DNA of 64,000 nt from Blastococcus sp. TF02A-30 (GTDB lineage Bacteria > Actinomycetota > Actinomycetes > Mycobacteriales > Geodermatophilaceae), in assembly GCF_003319185.1 (NCBI RefSeq), contig NZ_QOHJ01000002.1:1-64000 (forward strand), written 5' to 3'. Of the stretch, positions 1-8,002 are shown one piece after another. How positions within the stretch are numbered: the first letter of the stretch is position 1; every line of letters begins with the position of its first letter. The notes below the pieces were generated by a model. The model was given only the letters and a program-made list of their open reading frames with translations, was not told where the DNA came from and did not search any database. Made by a program: the position numbers and the translations under genes.

Positions 1-71
1 CGGAAGCTAAGCCTCTCAGCGCCGATGGTACTGCCCTGGAGACGGGGTGGGAGAGTAGGACGCCGCCGGAC
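1..71 (+). rRNA. rrf: 5S ribosomal RNA, 3' end (partial)
   Basis: The first ~70 bases match the 3' part of actinobacterial 5S rRNA: the segment AAGCTAAGCC near the start, GATGGTACTGC at 24-34, GGGAGAGTAGGAC at 49-61 and the closing CGCCGCCGGAC. The 5' part and the rest of the rRNA operon lie before the window. It is followed by a strong terminator hairpin at 81-118, as expected for the end of an rrn operon. The exact 3' end (69-71) is judged by eye. Confidence 0.9.
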
Positions 72-80
72 AACCATTCA

Positions 81-118
81 CACGCAGGGCCCCAGCCACC
101 AGGCTGGGGCCCTGCGTG
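81..118 (+). terminator. Hairpin terminator of the rRNA operon
   Basis: A perfect 17-bp inverted repeat (arms 81-97 and 102-118, CACGCAGGGCCCCAGCC and its complement) with a four-base loop lies 10 bases after the 5S rRNA. No U-tract follows, which is common for GC-rich actinobacterial terminators. Confidence 0.85.
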
Positions 119-144
119 CATTCCCCCGACGACCGGCCCGGTGT

Positions 145-263
145 CAGCTTCCGGTACCGAAGCCCGGGCCGGCTCCGGCCCACCCGTACCCAGAGCCGAC
201 CAGGCCTCCAGCTTTCGGTACCGAAGGCCGGCTCCGGGCTTCAGCTTTCGGTACCGAAAGCTG
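145..263. repeat. Three palindromic repeats centred on CTTTCGGTACCGAAAG
   Basis: Three related palindromes sit between the rrn terminator and the end of the DUF2461 gene: 145-163 (CAGCTTCCGGTACCGAAGC), 209-228 (CAGCTTTCGGTACCGAAGGC) and 242-263, which is a perfect 22-bp palindrome with core AGCTTTCGGTACCGAAAGCT. The spacers also resemble each other (GGCCGGCTCCGGGC-like), so the array looks like a degenerate tandem repeat with periods of about 64 and 33 bases. Function unknown; candidates are protein-binding sites, a convergent-transcription terminator or a small mobile repeat family. Confidence 0.8.
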
Positions 264-279
264 CGAGGGGGCCGGTCGG

Positions 280-948
280 TCAGCGGCGGGGGCGGGGCTC
301 CTTGGTCGTGGCACCCACGTTGTCGGCCAACCACGCGTTGAGCGCCCGCAGATCGCGCCAGGCGTCGCGCACGACATCCAGCGCCGACGGTGTGTGCAGC
401 CAGTCCTCCTCCGGCGTCCACCTGCGGCTCGCGTGCAGGGCCTTGTGCCGCAGCAGCTCCAGCCGCTCCGCGTCGACCGCGTAGCCGGCCGGCACCCGCA
501 CCAGGCGCTCGCCGTCGATCGACCACCCGGCGGCGCGCAGCCGGTCGACCTCGTCCTCGAGCCGGGGACCCTGGACCGGGTCGGAGACCGCCCTGCGGTA
601 GCGCGCCACCTGGTCGGACTCCAGCCGCCAGCTGCCGCCGGCCACCATGAGTCCGTCGGCGGACACCTCCACGTACCAGGCACCGGCACCGCGGCCCTCC
701 GGGACGACCACGGCGCCCTGGTGGGTCTTGTACGGGGTCTTGTCGTTGCTGAACCGGACGTCCCGGTACGGGCGGAACACCTTCGCCGTCCCGAACTCGG
801 CGGCCAGCTCGTCGAGGAGCGCCTGGAGCGGGGCGCGGACGTACGCCTCGTACTCCGCCTTGTGCTGCGTCCAGAAGGTCTTCGTGTTGTCGGCCTCCAG
901 ACCCTCGTAGAAGACCAGCCCCTCGTCGGGGAAACCGCTGAACGTCAC
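280..948 (-). CDS. DUF2461 (TIGR02453 family) protein
   Basis: A 222-residue protein with the DUF2461 pattern: N-terminal GFPDEGLVFYEGLEADNTKTFW, then FRPYRDVRFSNDKTPYKTHQGA and a YVEVSADGLMVAGGSW segment. The family is widespread in bacteria with no firm biochemical role, so none is proposed. The GTG start at 946-948 overlaps the stop of the upstream GNAT gene in a GTGA tetranucleotide (945-948), so the two are probably translationally coupled. Its 3' end faces the palindromic repeat cluster and the rRNA operon. Confidence 0.88.
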   Translation of the reverse strand: MTFSGFPDEGLVFYEGLEADNTKTFWTQHKAEYEAYVRAPLQALLDELAAEFGTAKVFRPYRDVRFSNDKTPYKTHQGAVVVPEGRGAGAWYVEVSADGLMVAGGSWRLESDQVARYRRAVSDPVQGPRLEDEVDRLRAAGWSIDGERLVRVPAGYAVDAERLELLRHKALHASRRWTPEEDWLHTPSALDVVRDAWRDLRALNAWLADNVGATTKEPRPRR

Positions 949-1538
949 GCGTCGCTCTCCTCGTCGGTGCCCAGGGCTGTGTGCAGCCGGATCTCGCGGA
1001 CCGGCGTCCCCCCGGTGTCCAGCGTGCGGGCCCAGCCGTCGGGCTCCCAGCCGGCCGATCGCAGGAACGTGGCGGAGACGCGGTCCTGCTCGAGGAGCCA
1101 CGTCGTCAGGCGGGCCACCCCCTGGACGCGGGCGGTGTCCACGACCGCCGCCAGCAGCCGGCTCCCGTGGCCCCGGCGCCCCCAGCGTGGTTCCACGAGC
1201 AGGGTGGAGACCTCCGCCGTGGGCCCCGCGGGGTCCGCCGTCTCGCCGTCGGCGAGCTCCGCCGGGCCGAACGCGGTGAAGCCGACGAGCGCATCGCTCT
1301 CCAGCGCCACCAGGACGACGTGCCCGGGAGTCGGCGGGGCGGTGATCGCCGCGTGCCACGAGGCCGCGGCGGCGGGCTCGTCCCACCCGTCGAGCAGCTC
1401 GCGGGGGAGGACCTCCCGGTACGCGGTGCGCCAGGTGACCGCCTGCACCCGCGCGATGCCCTCGGCGTCCTCGGGGCGGGCGGGGCGCACCGAGACGTCC
1501 GCCGTGCCGGTGAGGCGGGGGAAGGGCGTCGGGTCCAC
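945..1538 (-). CDS. GNAT family N-acetyltransferase
   Basis: A 197-residue protein with GNAT architecture: an N-terminal strand (VSVRPARPEDAEGIARV), a VLVALESDALVGFTAFGP strand pair, and the acetyl-CoA-binding region VEPRWGRRGHGSRLL (compare V-x-P-x-x-[RQ]-[GR]-x-G-x-G/A-x-x-L). The substrate cannot be predicted. The GTG at 1536-1538 is preceded on the minus strand by TAGGCT (1550-1545), six bases upstream of the start, suggesting a leaderless mRNA. It is first in an operon with DUF2461 and divergent from the YcaQ-type gene. Confidence 0.85.
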   Translation of the reverse strand: MDPTPFPRLTGTADVSVRPARPEDAEGIARVQAVTWRTAYREVLPRELLDGWDEPAAAASWHAAITAPPTPGHVVLVALESDALVGFTAFGPAELADGETADPAGPTAEVSTLLVEPRWGRRGHGSRLLAAVVDTARVQGVARLTTWLLEQDRVSATFLRSAGWEPDGWARTLDTGGTPVREIRLHTALGTDEESDA

Positions 1539-1603
1539 GTCGCGAGCCTAGGCAGCGGGGCCCGCCTGCGCGGATGTCGGTACCGCGGGGCACGATCCGA
1601 CCC

Positions 1604-2845
1604 GTGCACGCACCCGTCGAGCGGCTGCCCGCCGCCCTGGCCCGCCGGATCGCCCTGGCGGCCCAGGGCTTCGCCGACCCCCGACCGGCCGGGCCCGTGG
1701 GCACCCGGCAGCTGCGCCGGCTCACCGAGCGCCTCGGTGTGGTCCAGATCGACTCGGTGAACGTCCTGTCCCGCTCGCACTACCTGCCGGCGTTCAGCCG
1801 GCTCGGCCCGTACCCGCGCGAGGCGCTCGACGCGCTGGCCGACCGCCGGCACGACCTGTTCGAGTACTGGGCGCACGAGGCGTCGTTCCTGCCCGTGCGG
1901 CTGCAGCCGTTCCTGCGCTGGCGGATGGCCGCGGCCGACCAGCACGCATGGGGGTCCATGACGCGCGTCGCGCGGGAGCGCCCCGACTACGTGGCGGCGC
2001 TCGTCGAGCGGGTGCGCGACGGCGGTCCCATCCGGGCGAGCGAGCTGCAGGAGGAGCGCCCGAACCGGCCCGGCAGCATGTGGAACTGGCACGCGGGCAA
2101 GGCGGCGCTGGAGTACCTGTTCTTCACCGGCGTCCTCACCGCACGCGGCCGCACCCCCGGGTTCGAGCGGGTCTACGACCTCACCGAGCGGGTGCTGCCG
2201 GCCGCCGTGGTGCAGACCCGCACCCCGGAACGCGAGGAGGCGGTGCGCGAGCTGGTCCGCACCGCGGCGCGGGCGCTGGGCGTGGCGACCGAGACCGATC
2301 TGCGGGACTACTTCCGCCTGCCGGTGGCCGACGCCCGCACGGCGATCGGCGAGCTCGCCGACGCAGGAGAGCTCCTCCCGGTCGAGGTGGCGGGCTGGGG
2401 ACGCCCGGCGTGGCTGGACCCCGCGGCCCGCCGCGCCCGGTGGATCCGGGCCCGCGCGCTGCTCAGCCCCTTCGACTCCCTGGTGTGGGAGCGGCCGCGG
2501 GTCGAGCGCATCTGGGGCTTCCGCTACCGGCTGGAGATCTACACCCCGGCGGCCAAGCGGGTGCACGGCTACTACGTGCTGCCCTTCCTGCTCGGCGACC
2601 GGCTGGTGGCGCGGGTCGACCTCAAGGCCGACCGGCAGGCCGGCGTCCTCCGGGTGCAGGCCGCCCACGCCGAGCCCGGGGTCGACCGCGCCGAGGTCGC
2701 GGAGGAGCTGGCCGCGGAGCTGCGGCTGATGGCCGGGTGGCTGGGTCTGGAGGACGTCGCGGTGGTCGAGGCCGGCGACCTCGCTGCCGACCTCAGCCGG
2801 GAGGTCCGCCGTCCGCCGTCGGTCGCAGCCCTGCCAGGCGCGTGA
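1604..2845 (+). CDS. YcaQ/AlkX-type DNA glycosylase (winged-helix, HTH_42)
   Basis: Matches the winged-helix YcaQ/AlkZ superfamily of DNA glycosylases that unhook interstrand crosslinks and remove bulky N-alkylated bases. The catalytic Q-phi-D motif of the YcaQ (AlkX) branch is visible as VVQIDSVN (QID at residues 48-50), followed by SRSHYLPAFSRLGPY, EYWAHEASFLP and a C-terminal LKADRQAGVL region, all typical. The GTG at 1604 places 13 residues before the conserved RRIALAAQGF, like relatives; an in-frame ATG at 1574 is the alternative and would add 10 residues. Its 3' end overlaps the convergent DUF1232 gene by 53 bases. DNA-repair role is inferred from the family; the natural lesion is unknown here. 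Confidence 0.82.
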   Translation: MHAPVERLPAALARRIALAAQGFADPRPAGPVGTRQLRRLTERLGVVQIDSVNVLSRSHYLPAFSRLGPYPREALDALADRRHDLFEYWAHEASFLPVRLQPFLRWRMAAADQHAWGSMTRVARERPDYVAALVERVRDGGPIRASELQEERPNRPGSMWNWHAGKAALEYLFFTGVLTARGRTPGFERVYDLTERVLPAAVVQTRTPEREEAVRELVRTAARALGVATETDLRDYFRLPVADARTAIGELADAGELLPVEVAGWGRPAWLDPAARRARWIRARALLSPFDSLVWERPRVERIWGFRYRLEIYTPAAKRVHGYYVLPFLLGDRLVARVDLKADRQAGVLRVQAAHAEPGVDRAEVAEELAAELRLMAGWLGLEDVAVVEAGDLAADLSREVRRPPSVAALPGA

Positions 2846-3209
2846 CCACGGCCAGCCCGGCCGGGGACCCGGGCCAGTGCCGCGCCAGGGCGTCGCCGCC
2901 GGCCCGGCGCACCACGGCCCGCAGCGCCCACGCCACGACGACGACGTCGTCGGCATAGCCGAGGACCGGGACGACGTCGGGCACGAGGTCCAGCGGCGAC
3001 AGGAGGTAGGCGAGCAGCACCCACAGGCGCAGCCGCAGCCCGCGCGGCAGCGAGCGGTCCGCCGCCAGCCGGCGGACCAGCCGCACCAGGTCCGGCAGCA
3101 GCCGCAGCGCCTCCCGCGCGGCGAGCGCCCGCGACCGCCAGAGGAGCAGCACGAGGAGGAGCCAGAGCAGCAGCAGGCCGCTGGCCGCCACCAGGAGCTC
3201 CTCCACCAC
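2793..3209 (-). CDS. YkvA/DUF1232 family small membrane protein
   Basis: A 138-residue protein with an N-terminal hydrophobic segment (ASGLLLLWLLLVLLLW), a basic linker, and the DUF1232 hallmark LLAYLLSPLDLVPDVVPVLGYADDVVVV (the SPxDLxPDxxPxxGxxDD motif). The domain is common in bacteria and has no well-defined function. GTG start at 3207-3209; a second GTG follows directly. The last 53 bases overlap the end of the YcaQ-type gene on the other strand. It is divergent from thyX. Confidence 0.8.
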   Translation of the reverse strand: MVEELLVAASGLLLLWLLLVLLLWRSRALAAREALRLLPDLVRLVRRLAADRSLPRGLRLRLWVLLAYLLSPLDLVPDVVPVLGYADDVVVVAWALRAVVRRAGGDALARHWPGSPAGLAVVTRLAGLRPTADGGPPG

Positions 3210-3266
3210 GCCAGTCTGCCGGTCGGGCCGCCCGGGGCGGGAGCACGCCGCCCGTAGGCTCGATCC

Positions 3267-4019
3267 GTGCCACAGATCGCGCCGCTCCGCGTCCAGGTCA
3301 TCGCGCAGACGCAGTTCACGCCGCCGTCCGACGTCCCGTGGGACACCGACGCCGACGGCGGTCCGGCGCTCGCTGAGTTCGCCGGCCGCGCCTGCTACCA
3401 GTCCTGGGACAAGCCCGTCCCGGCCACCGCGACCAACGCCGGCTACCTGCGGCACATCCTCGAGGTCGGGCACCTCTCGGTCCTCGAGCACGCCAGCGTG
3501 AGCATGTACCTGACCGGGATCTCCCGGTCGCTCACCCACGAGCTGATCCGGCACCGGCACTTCTCCTACAGCCAGCTGTCCCAGCGCTACGTCCCCGAGG
3601 ACGGCGCGGACCTCGTCGAGCCCGCGGTCATCGCCGAGGACCCCGAGCTGCACGCGGCGTTCACCGCCGCCACCGAGGCGGCCCGCGCCGCCTACACCGA
3701 GCTGCTCGAGGGGCTGGAGCGGCGGTTCGCCGACGTCCCCAACGCCACGCTGCGCCGGAAGCAGGCGCGCCAGGCCGCCCGCTCGGTGCTGCCCAACGCC
3801 ACCGAGACGCGGATCGTCGTCACCGGCAACTACCGCGCCTGGCGGCACTTCGTCGCGATGCGGGCCAGCGAGCACGCCGACGTCGAGATGCGCGAGGTCG
3901 CCGTCGCCTGCCTGCGCGAGCTGCAGCGGGTGGCCGGGACCGTCTTCGGTGACTTCCGGATCAGCACCCTCGCCGACGGCAGCGAGGTGGCCGCCAGCCC
4001 CTTCGTCGGGGAGGGCTGA
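3267..4019 (+). CDS. thyX: FAD-dependent thymidylate synthase ThyX
   Basis: Converts dUMP to dTMP using methylenetetrahydrofolate, FAD and NADPH. The ThyX signature RHRx7S is present exactly (R95-H96-R97 to S105), with flanking SLTHELIRH and QRYVPEDG. The length of 250 residues is normal. The GTG start is preceded by TAGGCT (3255-3260) with a six-base spacer, predicting a leaderless transcript. It lies 64 bases upstream of thyA, so the cell encodes both unrelated thymidylate synthases side by side; thyX-dapA-rnj adjacency is also seen in mycobacteria. ThyX regenerates THF directly and so lowers the need for DHFR. Confidence 0.97.
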   Translation: MPQIAPLRVQVIAQTQFTPPSDVPWDTDADGGPALAEFAGRACYQSWDKPVPATATNAGYLRHILEVGHLSVLEHASVSMYLTGISRSLTHELIRHRHFSYSQLSQRYVPEDGADLVEPAVIAEDPELHAAFTAATEAARAAYTELLEGLERRFADVPNATLRRKQARQAARSVLPNATETRIVVTGNYRAWRHFVAMRASEHADVEMREVAVACLRELQRVAGTVFGDFRISTLADGSEVAASPFVGEG

Positions 4020-4083
4020 GCCCCCTGGGGCGGGTGCGCCGAGCGCTCGCCGGACCGTCGGCGGGCGGCCGTAGTCTCGGGCC

Positions 4084-4890
4084 GTGGCAGCGCCGATCGA
4101 CACCCAGTACGAGGACCTCCTGCGCCGGATCCTGGAGCAGGGGACGCCCAAGGAGGACCGCACCGGCACCGGCACGGTCAGCCTCTTCGGCGAGCGGCTG
4201 CGCTACGACCTGGCGGAGACCTTTCCGCTGGTGACGACGAAGAAGGTGCACTTCAAGTCGATCGCCGTCGAGCTGCTGTGGTTCCTGCGCGGCGACAGCA
4301 ACGTCGGCTGGCTGCGCGACCACGGCGTCACCATCTGGGACGAGTGGGCCTCGCCCGAGGGGGAGCTCGGCCCGGTCTACGGCGTGCAGTGGCGGTCGTG
4401 GCCGACGCCCGACGGCGGGCACGTCGACCAGATCGCGAACCTGCTCGACACGCTGCGCACCGACCCCGACTCGCGACGGATGATCGTCTCCGCGTGGAAC
4501 GTGGCCGCCCTGCCGGACATGGCGCTCGCGCCCTGCCACGCGTTCTTCCAGTTCTACGTCGCCGGCGGGAAGCTCTCCTGCCAGCTCTACCAGCGCAGCG
4601 CCGACATGTTCCTGGGCGTGCCGTTCAACATCGCCAGCTACGCGCTGCTCACCCGCATGGTGGCGGCGCAGGTGGGCCTGGAGCCCGGCGAGTTCATCTG
4701 GGTCGGCGGCGACTGCCACATCTACCGCAACCACGTCGAGCAGGTGCGCGAGCAGCTCTCCCGCGAGCCGTACCCGTTCCCGGCGCTGGACCTGGCGCCG
4801 GCGCCGTCGCTGTTCGACTACACCTACGAGCACTTCACGGTGCGCGACTACCGCCACCACCCGGCCATCCGGGCCGCCGTGGCGGTCTGA
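4084..4890 (+). CDS. thyA: Thymidylate synthase ThyA
   Basis: Classical folate-oxidising thymidylate synthase of 268 residues. The nucleophile Cys151 is in [13 protein letters not shown]; other family features are EDRTGTGT near residue 24, [31 protein letters not shown] and HIYRNH. Its reaction yields dihydrofolate, which the dfrA gene two bases downstream recycles, so thyA-dfrA form an operon. The GTG start follows a TAGTCT element (4072-4077) by six bases, the same leaderless arrangement as thyX. No truncation or active-site loss is visible, so both ThyA and ThyX look functional. Confidence 0.97.
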   Translation: MAAPIDTQYEDLLRRILEQGTPKEDRTGTGTVSLFGERLRYDLAETFPLVTTKKVHFKSIAVELLWFLRGDSNVGWLRDHGVTIWDEWASPEGELGPVYGVQWRSWPTPDGGHVDQIANLLDTLRTDPDSRRMIVSAWNVAALPDMALAPCHAFFQFYVAGGKLSCQLYQRSADMFLGVPFNIASYALLTRMVAAQVGLEPGEFIWVGGDCHIYRNHVEQVREQLSREPYPFPALDLAPAPSLFDYTYEHFTVRDYRHHPAIRAAVAV

Positions 4891-4892
4891 GC

Positions 4893-5399
4893 GTGACCGT
4901 CTCGCTCATCTGGGCCCAGGCCCGCGGCGGGGTGATCGGGGCCGACGGCGGCCTGCCGTGGCACCTGCCCGAGGACCTGGCGCTCTTCCGCCGGCTCACC
5001 ACCGGCTCCACCGTGGTGATGGGCCGGCGCACCTGGGAGTCGCTGCCCGAGCGCTTCCGCCCGCTGCCGGGCCGGGTCAACGTCGTCCTCACCTCCGACG
5101 ACGGGTGGTCCGCCGACGGGGCACGGCGGGCCGCCTCGGTCGCGCAGGTGCTCGCCGAGCACGAGTCGTTCTGGGTGATCGGCGGCGGTGCGGTGTACGC
5201 GGCGTTCCTGCCGCACGCCGACCGGCTGGTCGTGACCGACGTCGACACCGACGTGGCCGGTGACACCTGGGCGCCGTCGGTCACGGGCTGGCAGCTGGTC
5301 GCCCGCACCCCGGCGGAGGGGTGGACGACGTCGGCGTCCGGGGACCTGCGGTTCGCCGTGTCGGAGTACGCGCGGGGAACGGTCCCCTCCGCTGGGTAG
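4893..5399 (+). CDS. dfrA: Dihydrofolate reductase
   Basis: A 168-residue DHFR that reduces dihydrofolate to tetrahydrofolate with NADPH. Recognisable parts are SLIWAQARGGVIGADGGLPWHLPEDLALF (substrate and active-site loop, with acidic Glu/Asp after LP), VVMGRRTWESLP (NADPH site), and FWVIGGGAVYAAFLPHADRLVVTDVD. GTG start two bases after the thyA stop, consistent with coupled translation; the DHFR recycles the DHF made by ThyA. Its TAG stop (5397-5399) is also the first half of the TAGATT element that probably drives dapA. Confidence 0.95.
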   Translation: MTVSLIWAQARGGVIGADGGLPWHLPEDLALFRRLTTGSTVVMGRRTWESLPERFRPLPGRVNVVLTSDDGWSADGARRAASVAQVLAEHESFWVIGGGAVYAAFLPHADRLVVTDVDTDVAGDTWAPSVTGWQLVARTPAEGWTTSASGDLRFAVSEYARGTVPSAG

Positions 5400-5408
5400 A
5401 TTCTCCCC

Positions 5409-6305
5409 ATGACCACCGACCCCGCCCGGCCGTTCGGACGCGTGCTCACGGCGATGGTCACCCCGCTGGCCGAGGACGGCTCGATCGACCTCGCCGGGGC
5501 CCAGGAGCTGGCCGCGCACCTCGTCGACCGGCAGGCCCACGACGGCCTGGTCGTCCTCGGGACCACGGGGGAGTCGCCCACCATCGCCGACGGCGAGTCG
5601 AACGCCGTCCTCGAGGCCGTCCTCGACGCCGTGGGGGACCGCGCGACGGTCGTCGCGGGCGTCGGCACCAACGACACCGAGCACTCCGCCGAGAAGGCGC
5701 GGGCCGCCGCGCGGGCCGGCGCGCACGGCCTGCTCGTCGTCACCCCGTACTACAACCGGCCGCCGCAGGCCGGGCTGCTGCGGCACTTCACCACCGTCGC
5801 CGACAGCACCGACCTCCCGGTCATGCTGTACGACATCCCGATCCGCACCGGGACGCCGATCGAGGTCGACACGCTCGTCCGCGCCGCCGAGCACCCGAGG
5901 ATCGTGGCGGTCAAGGACGCCAAGGGCGACCTGGGCGCGCTGGCCTGGACCAAGGCGCGCAGCGACCTGGCCTTCTACAGCGGCGAGGACATGCTGAACC
6001 TGCCGATCCTCGCCATGGGCGGCGTCGGCGTGGTCAGCGTCGTCGGCCACCTGGTCGGCCCGCGGCTGGCCGAGCTGATCGCCGCGGTGGAGGCCGGTGA
6101 CCTGGTCAAGGCCCGCGCCGTCAACGACAGCCTGCTGCCGGTCTACACCGGCATCTTCCGCACCCAGGGCGTCATCCTGGTCAAGGCGGCGCTGAACGCG
6201 CTGGGGCTGCCCGCCGGCCCCGTGCGCCCGCCGCTGGTCGACGCCACCCCCGAACAGATCGCGCAGCTGCGCGCCGACCTCGCCGACGGAGGCGTCCCCC
6301 TGTGA
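5409..6305 (+). CDS. dapA: 4-hydroxy-tetrahydrodipicolinate synthase
   Basis: First committed enzyme of the DAP/lysine pathway, condensing pyruvate with aspartate semialdehyde. The 298-residue sequence has LGTTGESPT, TPYYNRP, catalytic Tyr in VMLYDIPIRTG (Y141) and the Schiff-base Lys in IVAVKDAKGD (K169). The ATG is preceded by TAGATT (5397-5402) with a six-base spacer, so a leaderless mRNA can start here even though the gene also follows dfrA by nine bases. It overlaps rnj in a GTGA tetranucleotide (6302-6305), a dapA-rnj linkage conserved in actinobacteria. Confidence 0.96.
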   Translation: MTTDPARPFGRVLTAMVTPLAEDGSIDLAGAQELAAHLVDRQAHDGLVVLGTTGESPTIADGESNAVLEAVLDAVGDRATVVAGVGTNDTEHSAEKARAAARAGAHGLLVVTPYYNRPPQAGLLRHFTTVADSTDLPVMLYDIPIRTGTPIEVDTLVRAAEHPRIVAVKDAKGDLGALAWTKARSDLAFYSGEDMLNLPILAMGGVGVVSVVGHLVGPRLAELIAAVEAGDLVKARAVNDSLLPVYTGIFRTQGVILVKAALNALGLPAGPVRPPLVDATPEQIAQLRADLADGGVPL

Positions 6306-8002
6306 CTCGTCAGGTCACCCAGCCCCACCTCGACCTCAAGGCCCCGCCGCCGCTGCCCGAGGGGGCGCTCCGGGTGATGGCCCTCGGCGGGCTCGGCGAG
6401 ATCGGCCGCAACATGGCCGTGCTCGAGTTCGACGGGCAGCTGCTCGTCATCGACTGCGGGGTGCTCTTCCCGGAGGCGGAGCAGCCCGGCGTCGACCTGA
6501 TCCTCCCGGACTTCGGCGTCATCGAGCACCGCCTCGACGACATCGCCGCCGTCGTCCTCACCCACGGGCACGAGGACCACATCGGGGCGATCCCGTACCT
6601 GCTTCGGCTCCGCGACGACATCCCGCTGGTGGGCTCGCGGTTCACCCTCGCCCTGGTCGCCGCCAAGCTGCGCGAGCACCGGATCGTGCCCACGCTGGTC
6701 GAGGTCGCCGCCGGTGACGACCACCTGGCCGGGCCGTTCCACTGCGAGTTCATCTCGGTGAACCACTCGATCCCCGACGCGCTCGCGGTCGCCGTGCACA
6801 CCCCGGCCGGCACCCTCGTGCACACCGGCGACTTCAAGATGGACCAGCTGCCGCTCGACGGCGTCCTCACCGACCTCGGCGCCTTCGCGCGGCTGGGCCT
6901 GTCCGGCATCGACCTGCTGCTGGCCGACTCGACCAACGCCGAGGTGCCCGGCTTCGTCACCCCGGAGCGCTCGATCGGCCCGGTGCTCGAGGACGTGTTC
7001 CGGCGCGCCACCCAGCGGCTGATCGTGTCCAGCTTCGCCAGCCACGTGCACCGCATCCAGCAGGTGCTCGACGCCGCCGAGATGCACGGCCGCAAGGTGG
7101 CCTTCGTCGGCCGCTCGATGGTGCGCAACATGGGCGTGGCCCGCGACCTCGGCCTGCTGCGGGTCGCGCCGGGGCTCATGGTCTCCCTCGACGACGCCGC
7201 CTCGATGCCGCCGCACCAGGTCGTCCTGGTCAGCACCGGGTCGCAGGGCGAGCCGCTGTCGGCGCTCGGCCGCATGGCCCGCGGCGACCACCACCAGGTC
7301 ACCATCGAGGCCGGCGACACCGTCGTCCTCGCCTCGTCGCTGGTGCCCGGCAACGAGACCGCCGTCTACAAGGTGATCAACGGGCTGGCCCGGCTCGGCG
7401 CCACCGTGGTGCACAAGGAGACCGCGCGGGTGCACGTCTCCGGGCACGCCCCCGCGGGGGAGCTGCGGACGCTGCTCAACGTGGCCAAGCCGCGGTACCT
7501 GATGCCGGTGCACGGGGAGTGGCGGCACCTGCGGGCGCACGCCAAGCTCGCCGAGGAGACCGGCATGAGCGCCGACCGCGTGCTGCTGGCCGAGGACGGC
7601 GTCGTCGTCGACCTGGTCGACGGCAAGGCCTCGATCGTGGGCAGCGTGCCGGTCGGCGACGTCTACGTCGACGGGCTGAACGTGGGCGACGTCGGCGAGG
7701 AGTCGCTGCAGGCCCGCCGCATCCTCGGCGACGAGGGCTTCGTCGCGCTCACCGTGGTGGTCGAGCCCTCGACGAGGACGATCGTGCGCCCGGTGCACCT
7801 GTCGACCAAGGGCTTCTCCGACGACCCGTCGGCGTTCGACGAGGTGCTGGCGCTGGTCGAGGACAACCTGCGGCGGGCGCTGCAGGACGACGACGTCGAC
7901 GCGCACCGGCTGTCGCAGATCATCCGCCGCACGGTCGGGAAGTGGGTGTCGGACAAGCACCGCCGCCGCCCGATGATCATCCCGACCGTGCTGGAGGTCT
8001 AG
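6302..8002 (+). CDS. rnj: Ribonuclease J
   Basis: Metallo-beta-lactamase/beta-CASP ribonuclease with 5'-3' exo- and endonuclease activity in mRNA and rRNA processing. The 566-residue protein shows LGGLGEIGRNM near residue 29, the zinc motif THGHEDHIG (88-94), HTGDFKMD, the DSTNAEVPG segment and the beta-CASP histidine region VSGHAPAGEL, then a C-terminal RNase J domain. The GTG start overlaps the dapA stop. Its stop overlaps that of the convergent S9 peptidase gene by four bases (7999-8002), leaving no room for a conventional terminator. Confidence 0.96.
   Translation: MTRQVTQPHLDLKAPPPLPEGALRVMALGGLGEIGRNMAVLEFDGQLLVIDCGVLFPEAEQPGVDLILPDFGVIEHRLDDIAAVVLTHGHEDHIGAIPYLLRLRDDIPLVGSRFTLALVAAKLREHRIVPTLVEVAAGDDHLAGPFHCEFISVNHSIPDALAVAVHTPAGTLVHTGDFKMDQLPLDGVLTDLGAFARLGLSGIDLLLADSTNAEVPGFVTPERSIGPVLEDVFRRATQRLIVSSFASHVHRIQQVLDAAEMHGRKVAFVGRSMVRNMGVARDLGLLRVAPGLMVSLDDAASMPPHQVVLVSTGSQGEPLSALGRMARGDHHQVTIEAGDTVVLASSLVPGNETAVYKVINGLARLGATVVHKETARVHVSGHAPAGELRTLLNVAKPRYLMPVHGEWRHLRAHAKLAEETGMSADRVLLAEDGVVVDLVDGKASIVGSVPVGDVYVDGLNVGDVGEESLQARRILGDEGFVALTVVVEPSTRTIVRPVHLSTKGFSDDPSAFDEVLALVEDNLRRALQDDDVDAHRLSQIIRRTVGKWVSDKHRRRPMIIPTVLEV

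Noticed and set aside
145..263. Possible CRISPR array
   Set aside because: Only three palindromes with unequal, self-similar spacers and no cas genes; not a CRISPR.
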